IMG/VR virus record: IMGVR_UViG_3300006931_000029
Span: 157,124 to 221,123 of that record
DNA from: a virus
Length of the DNA stretch: 64,000 bases
Reading direction: 5' to 3' (one strand)
Part shown: in pieces, positions 23,456 to 31,115 of the stretch
Layout of the letters: every line of letters begins with the position of its first letter
How positions within the stretch are numbered: position 1 is the stretch's first letter
Translations under genes and position numbers: made by a program
The notes under the pieces: model-generated
Told to the model about the DNA's origin: nothing
The model's input: the letters and a program-made list of their open reading frames with translations, nothing else
The model's database searches: none

Positions 23456-23718
23456 GACGCAGATAACGTTCGAAACTTCTTCTCGTTTGCCAGTATCAAC
23501 CGGAGTTTGGCCTGCGTTTCAAGATAGTGCTTGATGGTTGCAACCGTCCAACCGAAGACAGTCGCCTGTTCCCAGAGAGCCATCAAGATGTGCACGTGCT
23601 GGTTTGCATTGTGCACGGACATCCCTGAGCAGTAAAGGTTTACCTGCCGGAGAAGTTCGTTAGGATGCTCAAAGTAGTTGTCCACCTCACTCGGGTTCTT
23701 TGCGCTCTCTTCGTGCAT
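23452..23718 (-). CDS. Hypothetical helical protein, 88 aa
   Basis: Helix-rich with HNANQHVHILMALWEQATVF. Overlaps its upstream neighbour by 32 bases. No family recognised. Confidence 0.6.
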   Translation of the reverse strand: MHEESAKNPSEVDNYFEHPNELLRQVNLYCSGMSVHNANQHVHILMALWEQATVFGWTVATIKHYLETQAKLRLILANEKKFRTLSAS

Positions 23719-23896
23719 CGTCAGACTTATCGGTAACTATCGGAGTGACCGCGATTCCATGCATGTCGATTAGCGCCACGCCATCGTCCACCATGAAGGC
23801 GTGGTCGTAGCCAGCTGCCTTCAACTTGTTAGCGATCTCGTCGAAGGCTGGTTTGCTGATCTCAAGTCTGGCGAAGGTGTGAGTGATCCTCAACAT
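23687..23896 (-). CDS. Hypothetical protein, 69 aa
   Basis: From MLRITHTFARLEISKPAFDE to a charged tail; contains IANKLKAAGYDHAFMVDDGV. ATG 23896 lies eight bases after a weak -10-like box, so it is probably first in its operon. Confidence 0.65.
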   Translation of the reverse strand: MLRITHTFARLEISKPAFDEIANKLKAAGYDHAFMVDDGVALIDMHGIAVTPIVTDKSDDARRERKEPE

Positions 23897-23904
23897 AGCG
23901 ATGG

Positions 23905-23932
23905 ACAGAACTTGGTCTGACGCGCTTGTAAA
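23905..23932 (-). promoter_or_regulatory. Weak copy of the leaderless-type promoter
   Basis: TTTACA at 23927-23932, a 16-base spacer, then TTCTGT at 23905-23910, with eight bases to ATG 23896. The -10 box is a poor match. Confidence 0.35.
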
Positions 23933-23953
23933 CAAAAACTTGTAGACAACGTG

Positions 23954-24424
23954 TTAATAGCCGCGCAGTTCGTCTCGAACTTCCATCAACAAATGGCCCA
24001 ACTTATTTTGGCCAACGCCGTCGCACACGCCCCAAAAGTGGTCGCTCCACCAATTTTTCTCTTCAAGAAATTTCTGCCCCGTGTCCAGCAGCGCTCGCCT
24101 CATCTGTTCGTTGGCGTACTTGGCCCGAAGCACGTCGCGCATGACGTCGACCTTCCGGGTCTCCCAATCGGCGGTAAGCTTTGCCGTCTGCCCTTTGGTC
24201 TTTGCCTGGAATGGTGAGCAGCCCTTGAAGTAAGACCGAGCATTCGGCCAATGATCTTCCTTTGGCCACTTCGCCGCCTGGTAGGCGTTCTCGCTGGACG
24301 GAAAGAACTCGCCCTCGTAGTGGAGGGGAGTCGGAAACATGTTCGACAACCAGCGATACGGGCCGAAGAACCCTCGAATCACCAGGTCGTTGTGGACGTA
24401 CTCGAAGTCAGGTGGGATTCTCAC
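23954..24424 (-). CDS. NADAR-family protein (YbiA-like)
   Basis: 156 residues. RGFFGPYRWLSNMFPTPLHY, then FPSSENAYQAAKW with conserved Glu45, and DHFWGVCDGVGQNKLGHLLM reproduce the NADAR fold. Characterised members hydrolyse N-glycosidic bonds of riboflavin intermediates or remove ADP-ribose from nucleic acids (DarT-NADAR systems). No DarT-like partner is adjacent. In a phage it could reverse host ADP-ribosylation or act on NAD-derived signals. Confidence 0.9.
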   Translation of the reverse strand: MRIPPDFEYVHNDLVIRGFFGPYRWLSNMFPTPLHYEGEFFPSSENAYQAAKWPKEDHWPNARSYFKGCSPFQAKTKGQTAKLTADWETRKVDVMRDVLRAKYANEQMRRALLDTGQKFLEEKNWWSDHFWGVCDGVGQNKLGHLLMEVRDELRGY

Positions 24425-24441
24425 CTGACAGAGAACGAAAA

Positions 24442-24672
24442 CTAGTCCTCAATCAATTTGCTGACAAGAGATTCGGCAGCTTTCCTGCCGGTCTTGATCT
24501 TGCGCCACTTCGATTGGGCGGGATCGTCATTGGTGAACATCACGCGCTTCACGCGGCCATCGGCCAATCGAATGCGCACGCCATCGTCTTTGTCGTGGCC
24601 GATCAAACCGACCACCTTGCCGACGCCAAATTCTGGATGTTTCACGTCGTCACCGACTTGGACCATGAGCAT
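24442..24672 (-). CDS. Tudor/CarD-like small barrel protein, 76 aa
   Basis: The core VGDDVKHPEFGVGKVVGLIG, then VRIRLADGRVKRVMF, matches the barrel of the CarD N-terminus and the UvrD C-terminal Tudor domain ('G..V.H..FG.G.V'). Those domains often contact RNA polymerase. ATG 24672 lies six bases downstream of a -10-like box. A role in transcription is a guess from fold. Confidence 0.7.
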   Translation of the reverse strand: MLMVQVGDDVKHPEFGVGKVVGLIGHDKDDGVRIRLADGRVKRVMFTNDDPAQSKWRKIKTGRKAAESLVSKLIED

Positions 24673-24678
24673 GATGAC

Positions 24679-24707
24679 TAATTACTCTGTCAGGAAACGG
24701 GTGTAAA
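24679..24707 (-). promoter_or_regulatory. Leaderless-type promoter
   Basis: TTTACA at 24702-24707 and TAATTA at 24679-24684 with a 17-base spacer; six bases to ATG 24672. It lacks the AAAGTG box, but the geometry is the same. Confidence 0.55.
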
Positions 24708-24710
24708 CGC

Positions 24711-25394
24711 CTAACTGACGCCGGCGTGGAGTTGGCGCATCTGATCCGGCGAGAGCCAGTGGTATCCGAGTTGGGTTCTTGCGAAAGACATCGGATGGTT
24801 CAGGGTTTCCGGCGCCATCGTGTGGAGCAGGAAGGTGTCGTACATCAAGACGTCACCGATGGCCCGCCACCAATAGCCGATCGTCACGTCCGCGTAACCG
24901 TTCCAGGTTGGGTTTGGATGGTTGCCAATGTAGTCGAACAGGCGTTTAACCAGCGCGGCGCTGATGGCAAATCCCGCACCTCCGGCGTAGTACTGGACGT
25001 GGATGTCGGTCTTCTCACCGTGCATGCTGTCTCTGTACTTGTCCTTGTCCGGTGAAAACCAGAATGGCCAGCCAGTTGCGATCGACCGTCCTGGTTGCCG
25101 ACCCACCATTACCTCCTCGAGATGGAGGACCAGGTTGTTGACGAGCACGTAGCCATCATCATCGGCGAAGTAGTACCAGTCTTGGGTCGGATCGTAGTTG
25201 CTCCTGTCTTTGAAGAAGGCAACGTACTTCAACGCCATGTTGTCGTAGCCGATGGCCGTGCCATAGCCGACCTTCTCGGGACCGGGTTCGTCGCTGAGGA
25301 AGACGAAGTTTTGTCCCTTCAACCAAGTCTCTCGCTGGGCTTTCTGCCGCTCAAGGTACTTTTCGCAAGTCAGTAGGACGTATTTGATCTTCAC
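24711..25394 (-). CDS. Fringe/GT31-like glycosyltransferase
   Basis: 227 residues. MKIKYVLLTCEKYLERQKAQ and RETWLKG resemble the start of the fringe/beta-1,3-galactosyltransferase fold. WYYFADDDGYVLVNNLVLHL carries the metal-binding DDD (78-80). YYAGGAGFAISAALVKRL and TWNGYADVTIGYWW match the acceptor side. This family is typical of eukaryotes and rare in phages. Donor and acceptor are unknown. ATGA-coupled to the upstream gene. Confidence 0.8.
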   Translation of the reverse strand: MKIKYVLLTCEKYLERQKAQRETWLKGQNFVFLSDEPGPEKVGYGTAIGYDNMALKYVAFFKDRSNYDPTQDWYYFADDDGYVLVNNLVLHLEEVMVGRQPGRSIATGWPFWFSPDKDKYRDSMHGEKTDIHVQYYAGGAGFAISAALVKRLFDYIGNHPNPTWNGYADVTIGYWWRAIGDVLMYDTFLLHTMAPETLNHPMSFARTQLGYHWLSPDQMRQLHAGVS

Positions 25395-25888
25395 GGCTGC
25401 TTGCGTTTGCGCGTGGGTAAAACGTATCCCTGAGCTTTAGCAAAATCTCTCAGCTGGTTCGCCGCCGCTTCAATCTCTGCATCGGTCACGCCGTCGTCGG
25501 TGTCGTCCCAAATGGCGGAAATTTGTTGCTGGTAATACTCGGTGTCTGAGAAGTCTACCACCGATTCTCCGGTCTTCAAACTGTCCAGATTGACCTTGGA
25601 AAAGATACGAAATAGCTCCTCGACTGGAGGAAGTTTTCTCTTCTCCGGAGCGTTATTCGACGCCCATGCCTTCAGCTTATCGATCTCGTCGGCGCCATAA
25701 GCTTGGTCTTCGTCTTCTTGCTGAATCGAATTCCAGTCATCGTCGTCCAGCGCCAAGATAAGGCGTTTGAGTTCGGCCTCGTCCTTGATCCTCACGCCTA
25801 ACTCGATCGCCAACCGATGAGCCAAGCTCAGAATCGGATCGATGTGGTTCTCCGCAAGCAGCTTCTCGACGAGGTCTTCTGGTTTCAT
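25391..25888 (-). CDS. Acidic protein, 165 aa
   Basis: Strongly acidic (LDDDDWNSIQQEDEDQAYGA, AIWDDTDDGVTDAEIE) with a basic tail RKRKQP. The charge pattern resembles DNA mimics, but no family is recognised. First gene of the operon that contains the fringe-like transferase. Confidence 0.65.
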   Translation of the reverse strand: MKPEDLVEKLLAENHIDPILSLAHRLAIELGVRIKDEAELKRLILALDDDDWNSIQQEDEDQAYGADEIDKLKAWASNNAPEKRKLPPVEELFRIFSKVNLDSLKTGESVVDFSDTEYYQQQISAIWDDTDDGVTDAEIEAAANQLRDFAKAQGYVLPTRKRKQP

Positions 25889-25895
25889 GGCTGTG

Positions 25896-25924
25896 TTTTA
25901 ACCACTTCAGCTGCGTTTTGTAAA
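25896..25924 (-). promoter_or_regulatory. Leaderless-type promoter
   Basis: TTTACA at 25919-25924 and TTAAAA at 25896-25901 with a 17-base spacer including GAAGTG; seven bases to ATG 25888. Confidence 0.55.
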
Positions 25925-25926
25925 CA

Positions 25927-26571
25927 TTATTTCCTCAGCCATCCGGTATGGTTCGGAGTCTGCCAGTTAGGAAGGTAGCCGATCTTCCTGAAGTGGTCGT
26001 GCACTGCCTTCTGGACTCCGGTGTAACCCCAATCGTCGACGATCAAGATGCCGCCCGGTACCAGTTTGTCCCACAGATAGTCCATGGCCACAACCGTCGG
26101 GTCGTGCATGTCCATATCAAGGCGGAGCATTGCAATCGGACCTGGTTGATTGTCCGGCAACGGCAGAGTGTTCTGAATCCATCCCTCGACCAACCGGAAC
26201 TGTTCGAATGGCAGGTTCAGCTCGATGATGTGGTTCTCGACGTCGGTTCGCCGGTGCGCCGTGATCCCACTCGACACGAGGAGGTCTTCAGGTAGTTCGC
26301 GATTCGGGTCGAGCTTGTCGCCGAATCCCGGCTGGTATTCGTCGTGGCGACCGGCCAGTTGAATGCCTTCGAAAGAATCGTAACCCCAAACCGTCTTCGT
26401 CTTGGCCGCGAGGTGCATTGCAATGATGGATGAACCCATCGCGACGCCGCACTCAACCAAATCTCCTTCCAGGTTAGACGCTTCTTGTGCGAGACGATAC
26501 GTCTCTTGAAGCGTGGATTCGAAACCGTAGAAACGGTGGAGGATTTTCTTGAGGATTTCCTGGTCGGTCAT
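25927..26571 (-). CDS. TylF/MycF-type methyltransferase
   Basis: 214 residues. DLVECGVAMGSSIIAM is the SAM-binding loop. MLRLDMDMHDPTVVAMDYLW, then VPGGILIVDDWGYTGVQKAV carries the metal-binding acidic residues of the macrocin O-methyltransferase family. These enzymes methylate sugar hydroxyls, so it could cap glycans made by the nearby transferases. The stop lies near the next promoter. Confidence 0.85.
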   Translation of the reverse strand: MTDQEILKKILHRFYGFESTLQETYRLAQEASNLEGDLVECGVAMGSSIIAMHLAAKTKTVWGYDSFEGIQLAGRHDEYQPGFGDKLDPNRELPEDLLVSSGITAHRRTDVENHIIELNLPFEQFRLVEGWIQNTLPLPDNQPGPIAMLRLDMDMHDPTVVAMDYLWDKLVPGGILIVDDWGYTGVQKAVHDHFRKIGYLPNWQTPNHTGWLRK

Positions 26572-27362
26572 TCGTTAAGTACCGGCTTGGTCTTCTTCCA
26601 CTCCTCGATCAGGTAGCAGAGGCGCTCGTACTCCAGCTCGTCGATACTCAACAGCGTGAGCCACGTCTTGAAGTAGTTGTCCAACTCTTGGGCGCGAGGA
26701 TGCGTCTGCTTGTGATAAATCTCAAAGTCCTTCCTGTTTTGAACCTTGTCGGCGATCAGCATCTGCTTCACCTCGGGCAGTGGCGACATGGTCAAACTCT
26801 GCAACTCGTCGAAGCTGAGGTAGGAGTTGGCCGTGCGACGGTACTCCATGGCGAGGATGATGACGCTGATGCCATCGTTAGCCACGCCGTGAACCAGCCA
26901 GTTTCGATGAACCGAATCCAGGTCCATGGAGTGTTCCAGGTTCACGTCGTCTTGCACGAACGGGTGCAGGCAAAAGGCCATCATCGCATTTGGCGTGGCT
27001 CCGATCGCCTTCAAGACGACGATCCCTTCGTCGATGTGGTTGATGTACGGAACGCCGGACCGCTGGGCTTTCTTCTCGGCGTAGAATCCTTTGATCGCTG
27101 CGTACGAGCAGGACTTGGTAACGTCCCACGCGATCGGTTCGACGGGCTCCATCTCGTCGTAGCAATAGGCGCCGGTGTGTTGGCTTTCGTCGTGCTTGAC
27201 GAACCAAACGTCGCCTCCGTGACCGGGCACGTGACCGACAACGGTACCCTTTATGCCGATCTCTCGGCACTCTAGATGCCGAGGCACGATCATCATTCCG
27301 TCTGTGGTTCCGAGTTTAGCAATCCTGACCTTCAAGTAGGGTTTGACGTCGTTGCAGTTCAT
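26568..27362 (-). CDS. HD-like phage protein (PYINHIDEG family)
   Basis: 264 residues. AQRSGVPYINHIDEGIVVLK, AFCLHPFVQDD and ILAMEYRRTANSYL define a recurrent phage family. Its His-Ile-Asp and His-Pro motifs recall the RelA/SpoT-type HD hydrolase fold ('SGVPY..H...V'). Metal ligands appear only partly conserved, so catalysis is uncertain. ATGA-coupled to the TylF-type gene downstream. Confidence 0.7.
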   Translation of the reverse strand: MNCNDVKPYLKVRIAKLGTTDGMMIVPRHLECREIGIKGTVVGHVPGHGGDVWFVKHDESQHTGAYCYDEMEPVEPIAWDVTKSCSYAAIKGFYAEKKAQRSGVPYINHIDEGIVVLKAIGATPNAMMAFCLHPFVQDDVNLEHSMDLDSVHRNWLVHGVANDGISVIILAMEYRRTANSYLSFDELQSLTMSPLPEVKQMLIADKVQNRKDFEIYHKQTHPRAQELDNYFKTWLTLLSIDELEYERLCYLIEEWKKTKPVLNE

Positions 27363-27628
27363 GCTGGGTTGGTGGCTTCTTCGAAGTTAGTTGTGAGAAA
27401 GTGTGGCGCAAGACCACCGATCATCGTCAAGAAGATAGGCGATCCGTTGTTGAGTGCTTCGAGCTGCTCCTTCGACGGAGTGTGGGCGACAACGCACATC
27501 TGCAATCCATCGCATGAGCCTTGGCTGATAGGACCGATGAACCCAGGAATTGTGCGAACCTGACTCTCAGCGAGTCCTGCTGGCGGACCAAAGTCAGTGT
27601 TGGCCTGTGGGAATTTGGTGAATTGCAT
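27359..27628 (-). CDS. Conserved phage protein, 89 aa
   Basis: FGPPAGLAESQVRTIPGFIG then CVVAHTPSKEQLEALNNGSP matches a short phage family in which a Pro-rich start is followed by 'W.PT.EEL..L..G'. Function unknown. ATGA-coupled to the HD-like gene. Confidence 0.7.
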   Translation of the reverse strand: MQFTKFPQANTDFGPPAGLAESQVRTIPGFIGPISQGSCDGLQMCVVAHTPSKEQLEALNNGSPIFLTMIGGLAPHFLTTNFEEATNPA

Positions 27629-27806
27629 CGAGTCTTTCTTTTCCTGCCGGCGTGATCCAGTAGCCCATGCCGATCTTAGTGGCGTACTTCAAACTTTCCA
27701 GATGGACGCACGACTTTGGGTTGAACCTGTAGGACTTGCGGTTGAGGTTGTGAGCCCGCATGTCCGTCAACGCAAGCAACTGGCGAGTGGTCAATTGAGT
27801 GTTCAT
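27594..27806 (-). CDS. Winged-helix-like small protein, 70 aa
   Basis: MNTQLTTRQLLALTDMRAHN, then YWITPAGKERLDAI resembles the recognition helix and wing of phage wHTH proteins ('T..G...L'). Overlaps its downstream neighbour by 35 bases. Confidence 0.65.
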   Translation of the reverse strand: MNTQLTTRQLLALTDMRAHNLNRKSYRFNPKSCVHLESLKYATKIGMGYWITPAGKERLDAIHQIPTGQH

Positions 27807-27988
27807 GGTAGGAGTTTCTCCACTTCATCTATCCTACCGGCGTCTACGGCGTCTCGAGGAGAGCAACCTAAGTCAGGATGGACTGTGAACCACCACCTCA
27901 TCGAAGGAATCCTCTTGCCCAAATCCAACAGGCGTTGAGCCATACCGTCGTCCATCGGCAGCGTGTTGCTGTTGGTATTCGTAACCAC
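27803..27988 (-). CDS. Small protein with Xre/MbcA-like C-terminal motif, 61 aa
   Basis: WWFTVHPDLGCSPRDAVDAG then RIDEVEKLLP resembles the ParS/Xre toxin-binding segment ('W...P...LGG.SP.D....G..D.V..LL'), but the rest of an antitoxin is missing. ATGA-coupled to the wHTH gene. It shares 116 bases with the Cys-rich frame upstream. Confidence 0.55.
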   Translation of the reverse strand: MVTNTNSNTLPMDDGMAQRLLDLGKRIPSMRWWFTVHPDLGCSPRDAVDAGRIDEVEKLLP

Positions 27989-28304
27989 GTTCAGAAGAAC
28001 TTAACCGCCGACGCCTAGCGGCGCGTTGCTTGGCACATTTGTCTTCGGCGCAAGCGTCGCAGAGTTTGCCGTGTCCGCCGATTGGCCCATAGTACCGTGC
28101 TGGTCGATAGCACCGGGGCTTGGAGCAATAGACTTCCGGTTTATCGTGCAAAACTGACAGAACGAAACTGGTATGGGTGGTGGAAGTGGCATGACCAGCA
28201 TGGATTGGTCGCAGCGACACTGCAGAATCTTTCCACCATTCAGCAATTTGCGTCCGAAGGGAATCATAAAACACGCACAGCCGATCTAGCTGGTCGACGG
28301 GCAT
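27873..28304 (-). CDS. Cys-rich zinc protein (frame and start uncertain)
   Basis: Up to 143 residues. YCSKPRCYRPARYYG and KLCDACAEDKCAKQRAARRR give a plausible zinc site followed by a basic tail. The first 45 residues look less protein-like, and another frame in the same region also carries Cys pairs (ILQCRC, FCQFC), so a sequencing error or later start is possible. Confidence 0.45.
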   Translation of the reverse strand: MPVDQLDRLCVFYDSLRTQIAEWWKDSAVSLRPIHAGHATSTTHTSFVLSVLHDKPEVYCSKPRCYRPARYYGPIGGHGKLCDACAEDKCAKQRAARRRRLSSSERGYEYQQQHAADGRRYGSTPVGFGQEDSFDEVVVHSPS

Positions 28305-28539
28305 TCACCCTCGTTAAGAACACCTGTCATCCCAAACCAGATCGGCTATGCGGCCCGTCACGCACGACGGGTTGTGGCCCTTTGGTTGCGCCAGTGTGCA
28401 GGGTATAGCGATGAGCTGCAGTCTCGTTCGCATCTGCTCCTAAAGCCTGTCCAACCGGGACTTTTATGACTATGACAGGTTAACCCACCCGTCGATTCGA
28501 GGATGAACCGGGTTTCGCTAAACTGTGCCAGAGAGAACG
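28305..28539 (-). other. Gap without a well-supported gene
   Basis: A 65-codon frame starting at GTG 28555 runs through part of it (MEDQIAFSLAQFSETRF), but its composition is Ser/Arg-rich with no recognisable fold. I looked for tRNA T-arm and anticodon-arm patterns on both strands and saw none that were convincing. Confidence 0.4.
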
Positions 28540-28731
28540 CTATTTGATCCTCCACGGCGGGCGACTGCGCAACGCGTGCAGCACATCAATTCCCATCCAG
28601 ATAAAGCCGATGATGAGGCAAGCCCTCAGAAAGCCAGGTGTTGCAGTATCGAGCACGTAAAACGTGGCAGCTGCAATGCACATCGCAAGGATACCGCATA
28701 GAAACAACCAGAGAATCCACTCAGTCTTCAT
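28540..28731 (-). CDS. Two-helix membrane protein, 63 aa
   Basis: MKTEWILWLFLCGILAMCIA and FLRACLIIGFIWMGIDVL form two transmembrane helices with a short loop; basic C-terminus RSRPPWRIK in the cytoplasm. Overlaps the upstream gene by 11 bases. Confidence 0.65.
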   Translation of the reverse strand: MKTEWILWLFLCGILAMCIAAATFYVLDTATPGFLRACLIIGFIWMGIDVLHALRSRPPWRIK

Positions 28732-29059
28732 CGTGGAGTATTTCTATGAAACGTTCCGCTCGTTCCTGTTCATCCATCACAAAGTTGACGAAGTCGTATG
28801 ACTTTGTCGGCCACTCGAGAACCTGAGCCGACGTCATCGACGAACCCTCAGGTGGTTTCATACACGACATCTTCCTGACAGACTTCATCGCCAAGCGGTC
28901 GTCGTCATCGACCCGCACATCGACGATGTCAAGCGCGTCTTCCTCAAGATCGTTGTAGATGCCGTTGTCGTCGCTGATCTCTGTTGCGCGACCCTCCTCG
29001 GGGTTCAAGAGCATCAAGTGACCTAGCGCGTCTCGGTAAACTGCTCCGCGGAAGGTCAT
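28721..29059 (-). CDS. Acidic protein, 112 aa
   Basis: ATG 29059 is ATGA-coupled; the longer frame was rejected. Acidic centre (YNDLEEDALDIVDVRVDDDD) and Met-rich region. No family recognised. Confidence 0.65.
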   Translation of the reverse strand: MTFRGAVYRDALGHLMLLNPEEGRATEISDDNGIYNDLEEDALDIVDVRVDDDDRLAMKSVRKMSCMKPPEGSSMTSAQVLEWPTKSYDFVNFVMDEQERAERFIEILHDED

Positions 29060-29229
29060 CGTTTGCGATTGCGTAGATGCCAAATCAACGGCATGGCGGT
29101 TGCAAAGCCTAGCCACGGAATCCATATCAGTAACGCCCATGCGTGGAACGTAGTCACGAGACAGGCCAGCGCAAACGGTACCCACGCTGCAATCAGCATG
29201 CCGATGAAAGGATTAGCTGGAGCTTTCAT
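29056..29229 (-). CDS. Two-helix membrane protein, 57 aa
   Basis: MKAPANPFIGMLIAAWVPFA, then helices through WALLIWIPWLGFATAMPLIW and a basic end HLRNRKR. Coupled to the next gene by ATGA. Possibly works with the similar membrane protein at 28540. Confidence 0.65.
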   Translation of the reverse strand: MKAPANPFIGMLIAAWVPFALACLVTTFHAWALLIWIPWLGFATAMPLIWHLRNRKR

Positions 29230-29674
29230 GTTTGGCTGGAAGCAGAAACTCCTTGGCAAAATCTCGGTTATTCAATCCAGTGTATTTCCAATCGTCAACG
29301 TCTTGTCTCGACGGTGTGACTGGTTGACCGTTGTGAGTCCACACAATCTTGGCTAACGTCATGCTTTCGATCCGCGCAAGATACTCCAACACTTTGGCGA
29401 GATGAGTCAGTTCCACCGTCTCAGCGGCGGGCTCAGTGTCTACGTTCGGCTCTTCACGCTTGAAGATACGGATGAGCTGACCCATCTTGATGTTGTTGTA
29501 GACAATGGCCGACTGGCGTCCTTGATGGAAGTTCACGCCGTAGTAGTCGTTCCTCTCCTTGCACCAGGCGATCCATTCGTCGCAGCTGGCAAGCTCCGCC
29601 TTGTACTCGCGTTCGTACAGCGCCTCAAAATCAGCCAGAGACTTAGGGTGAACGTATGGCGTCGGCGAACTCAT
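29213..29674 (-). CDS. Hypothetical protein, 153 aa
   Basis: Helical with DFEALYEREYKAELASCDEW and a beta segment near RQSAIVYNN. Overlaps the membrane gene downstream by 17 bases. No family recognised. Confidence 0.65.
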   Translation of the reverse strand: MSSPTPYVHPKSLADFEALYEREYKAELASCDEWIAWCKERNDYYGVNFHQGRQSAIVYNNIKMGQLIRIFKREEPNVDTEPAAETVELTHLAKVLEYLARIESMTLAKIVWTHNGQPVTPSRQDVDDWKYTGLNNRDFAKEFLLPAKHESSS

Positions 29675-29685
29675 GTTGGTTAGAA

Positions 29686-30057
29686 CTAACCCTGTGACGG
29701 GTCTCCGTCCATGTCCAATATCCGAGTGGGACGTGGGAATTCGGTGATGTAGAGATGCCGACCTACTTCCTTCGCCACGATTATCGGTCGTGCACCACCG
29801 ACCGGATAGATGTCAAGGATATAGGAGCCGAAGTCCAACCATGAATGCTCCCATAGCTTCGACGGCACGTACCAGCCACGAACCACTGTGCCTTTGCCCG
29901 TCCACTCATGGAAAGTCTTCGCTGCGGTGTGGCAATCAGAGATTCCTTCCAGCATGTTCAACGCTGTCCACGCGTCAGCCAACAGCTCGTCGATCTCGGC
30001 CGGCGTACTCGGCAAGTCGCCAGAGACCTGAGCGTAAGGCGTGAACGTCGGTTTCAT
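29686..30057 (-). CDS. Hypothetical protein, 123 aa
   Basis: Contains TFHEWTGKGTVVRGWYVPSK then GSYILDIYPVGGARPIIVAK, an aromatic-rich alpha/beta layout. ATGA-coupled upstream. No family recognised. Confidence 0.65.
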   Translation of the reverse strand: MKPTFTPYAQVSGDLPSTPAEIDELLADAWTALNMLEGISDCHTAAKTFHEWTGKGTVVRGWYVPSKLWEHSWLDFGSYILDIYPVGGARPIIVAKEVGRHLYITEFPRPTRILDMDGDPSQG

Positions 30058-30248
30058 TCTTCGACGTTAACGTAATGGTAAGGAACAGGCGGCGTGCCCT
30101 TCTCCTGAATACGAAAGTTGCGTGCGCCCGCCTCCACTAAATCTTGAATCGTAGCTTCAGGGTCAATGAAAATCCTAACGCCTCGCCCATCGATCATCTC
30201 GAGTTGCTCAGGGCGGGTACGGATTTCGTGAATGACTTTCTTCTTCAT
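30054..30248 (-). CDS. Hypothetical protein, 64 aa
   Basis: MKKKVIHEIRTRPEQLEMID followed by GVRIFIDPEATIQDLVEAGA. A compact alpha/beta small protein, ATGA-coupled downstream. No family recognised. Confidence 0.6.
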   Translation of the reverse strand: MKKKVIHEIRTRPEQLEMIDGRGVRIFIDPEATIQDLVEAGARNFRIQEKGTPPVPYHYVNVEE

Positions 30249-30249
30249 G

Positions 30250-30453
30250 CTATTCGTGTCGTGGAACCGATTGAGGATAGATGGACAAGTAGTGGGCAGG
30301 ACACATGCAGTGGCGTTTGAACTCGACCTCTCGGTGTGCAGACATTACTGTTTCAAGTACGTCCCTCGGGTGACACGGGAATCGTATCGAGACTTCGCCC
30401 TTGCCACGGCAGTCGTTGCATTCCCAACCGAAGACCTGAGAAGTTGGCGTCAC
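30250..30453 (-). CDS. Zinc-knuckle protein, 67 aa
   Basis: ECNDCRGKGEVSIRFPCHP and HCMCPAHYL provide several Cys/His pairs. The CxxCxGxG element resembles one DnaJ-type zinc repeat. ATGA-coupled upstream. Confidence 0.6.
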   Translation of the reverse strand: MTPTSQVFGWECNDCRGKGEVSIRFPCHPRDVLETVMSAHREVEFKRHCMCPAHYLSIYPQSVPRHE

Positions 30454-30872
30454 AACTGTGGCAGTTCCGGGTTTGGATCGGGCATCCAGTGAGTGACGTG
30501 TTCAGTCTTCAACCAGTAACGGCCGCCGTCCGGAGCTGAGAAGTATGGATACCGCTTGTCATTGTCGGCGAAGAAGAAACCACCACGATAGACGTGTCCA
30601 TACCTGATGAAGCGAACCATATCGCCTGCGTGAGGAATCGGTGCGCCATCCACGATTTTGATCCACGCGTCGGTGTAGACACCTAGCTCCTCCATGCGAT
30701 CGGCAATAACCTTTCGGCGCTCATCAGGTTTCAAACCCTCCTTTGGTTTGCACGTCTCGGTTCCGATGAGTCGACGAGTCTTTGCATCGAACGTCCAAAC
30801 TGTCAACATGCGACAGTTTGCGTGGATTTTGTAACCGTGGTAGAAGGCACCGGACGCTTTAGCTGGAGGCAT
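30450..30872 (-). CDS. Hypothetical protein, 140 aa
   Basis: Beta-rich N-terminus (MLTVWTFDAKTRRLIGTETC) and an aromatic C-terminus (GFFFADNDKRYPYFSAPDGG). No family recognised. Confidence 0.65.
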   Translation of the reverse strand: MPPAKASGAFYHGYKIHANCRMLTVWTFDAKTRRLIGTETCKPKEGLKPDERRKVIADRMEELGVYTDAWIKIVDGAPIPHAGDMVRFIRYGHVYRGGFFFADNDKRYPYFSAPDGGRYWLKTEHVTHWMPDPNPELPQL

Positions 30873-30875
30873 AAA

Positions 30876-31115
30876 TTATGCTGGCGTTGCTTTGTCGATG
30901 ATCTCGGCCAGCTCACGGTGGTCCGCTGTCCGCAGGTCTTTGCCGCGCCGACGAAGCTCTTCGTTCGTCTTGATCAACGTCTCAGTCACGCGACCGTGGG
31001 TCTCTTCTGACCCACCCAAGACGGTGAAGCTGTCTGCCTTCGTGATCCTCTTGTGACCGTCGTGGTTGTCCAGCCCGAGTCCAAGAAGATGTGGATTTTG
31101 GTTGTGTCGGCTCAT
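30876..31115 (-). CDS. Conserved phage protein, 79 aa
   Basis: From MSRHNQNPHLLGLGLDNHDG; the segment HKRITKADSFTVLGGSEETH followed by helices matches a short phage family ('hkRit.g..F.l.GGs...H'). ATG 31115 is ATGA-coupled; the upstream extension was dropped. Confidence 0.75.
   Translation of the reverse strand: MSRHNQNPHLLGLGLDNHDGHKRITKADSFTVLGGSEETHGRVTETLIKTNEELRRRGKDLRTADHRELAEIIDKATPA

Noticed and set aside
28305-28539. A tRNA in the gap
   Set aside because: No seven-bp acceptor stem, T-arm or anticodon arm pattern fits on either strand.
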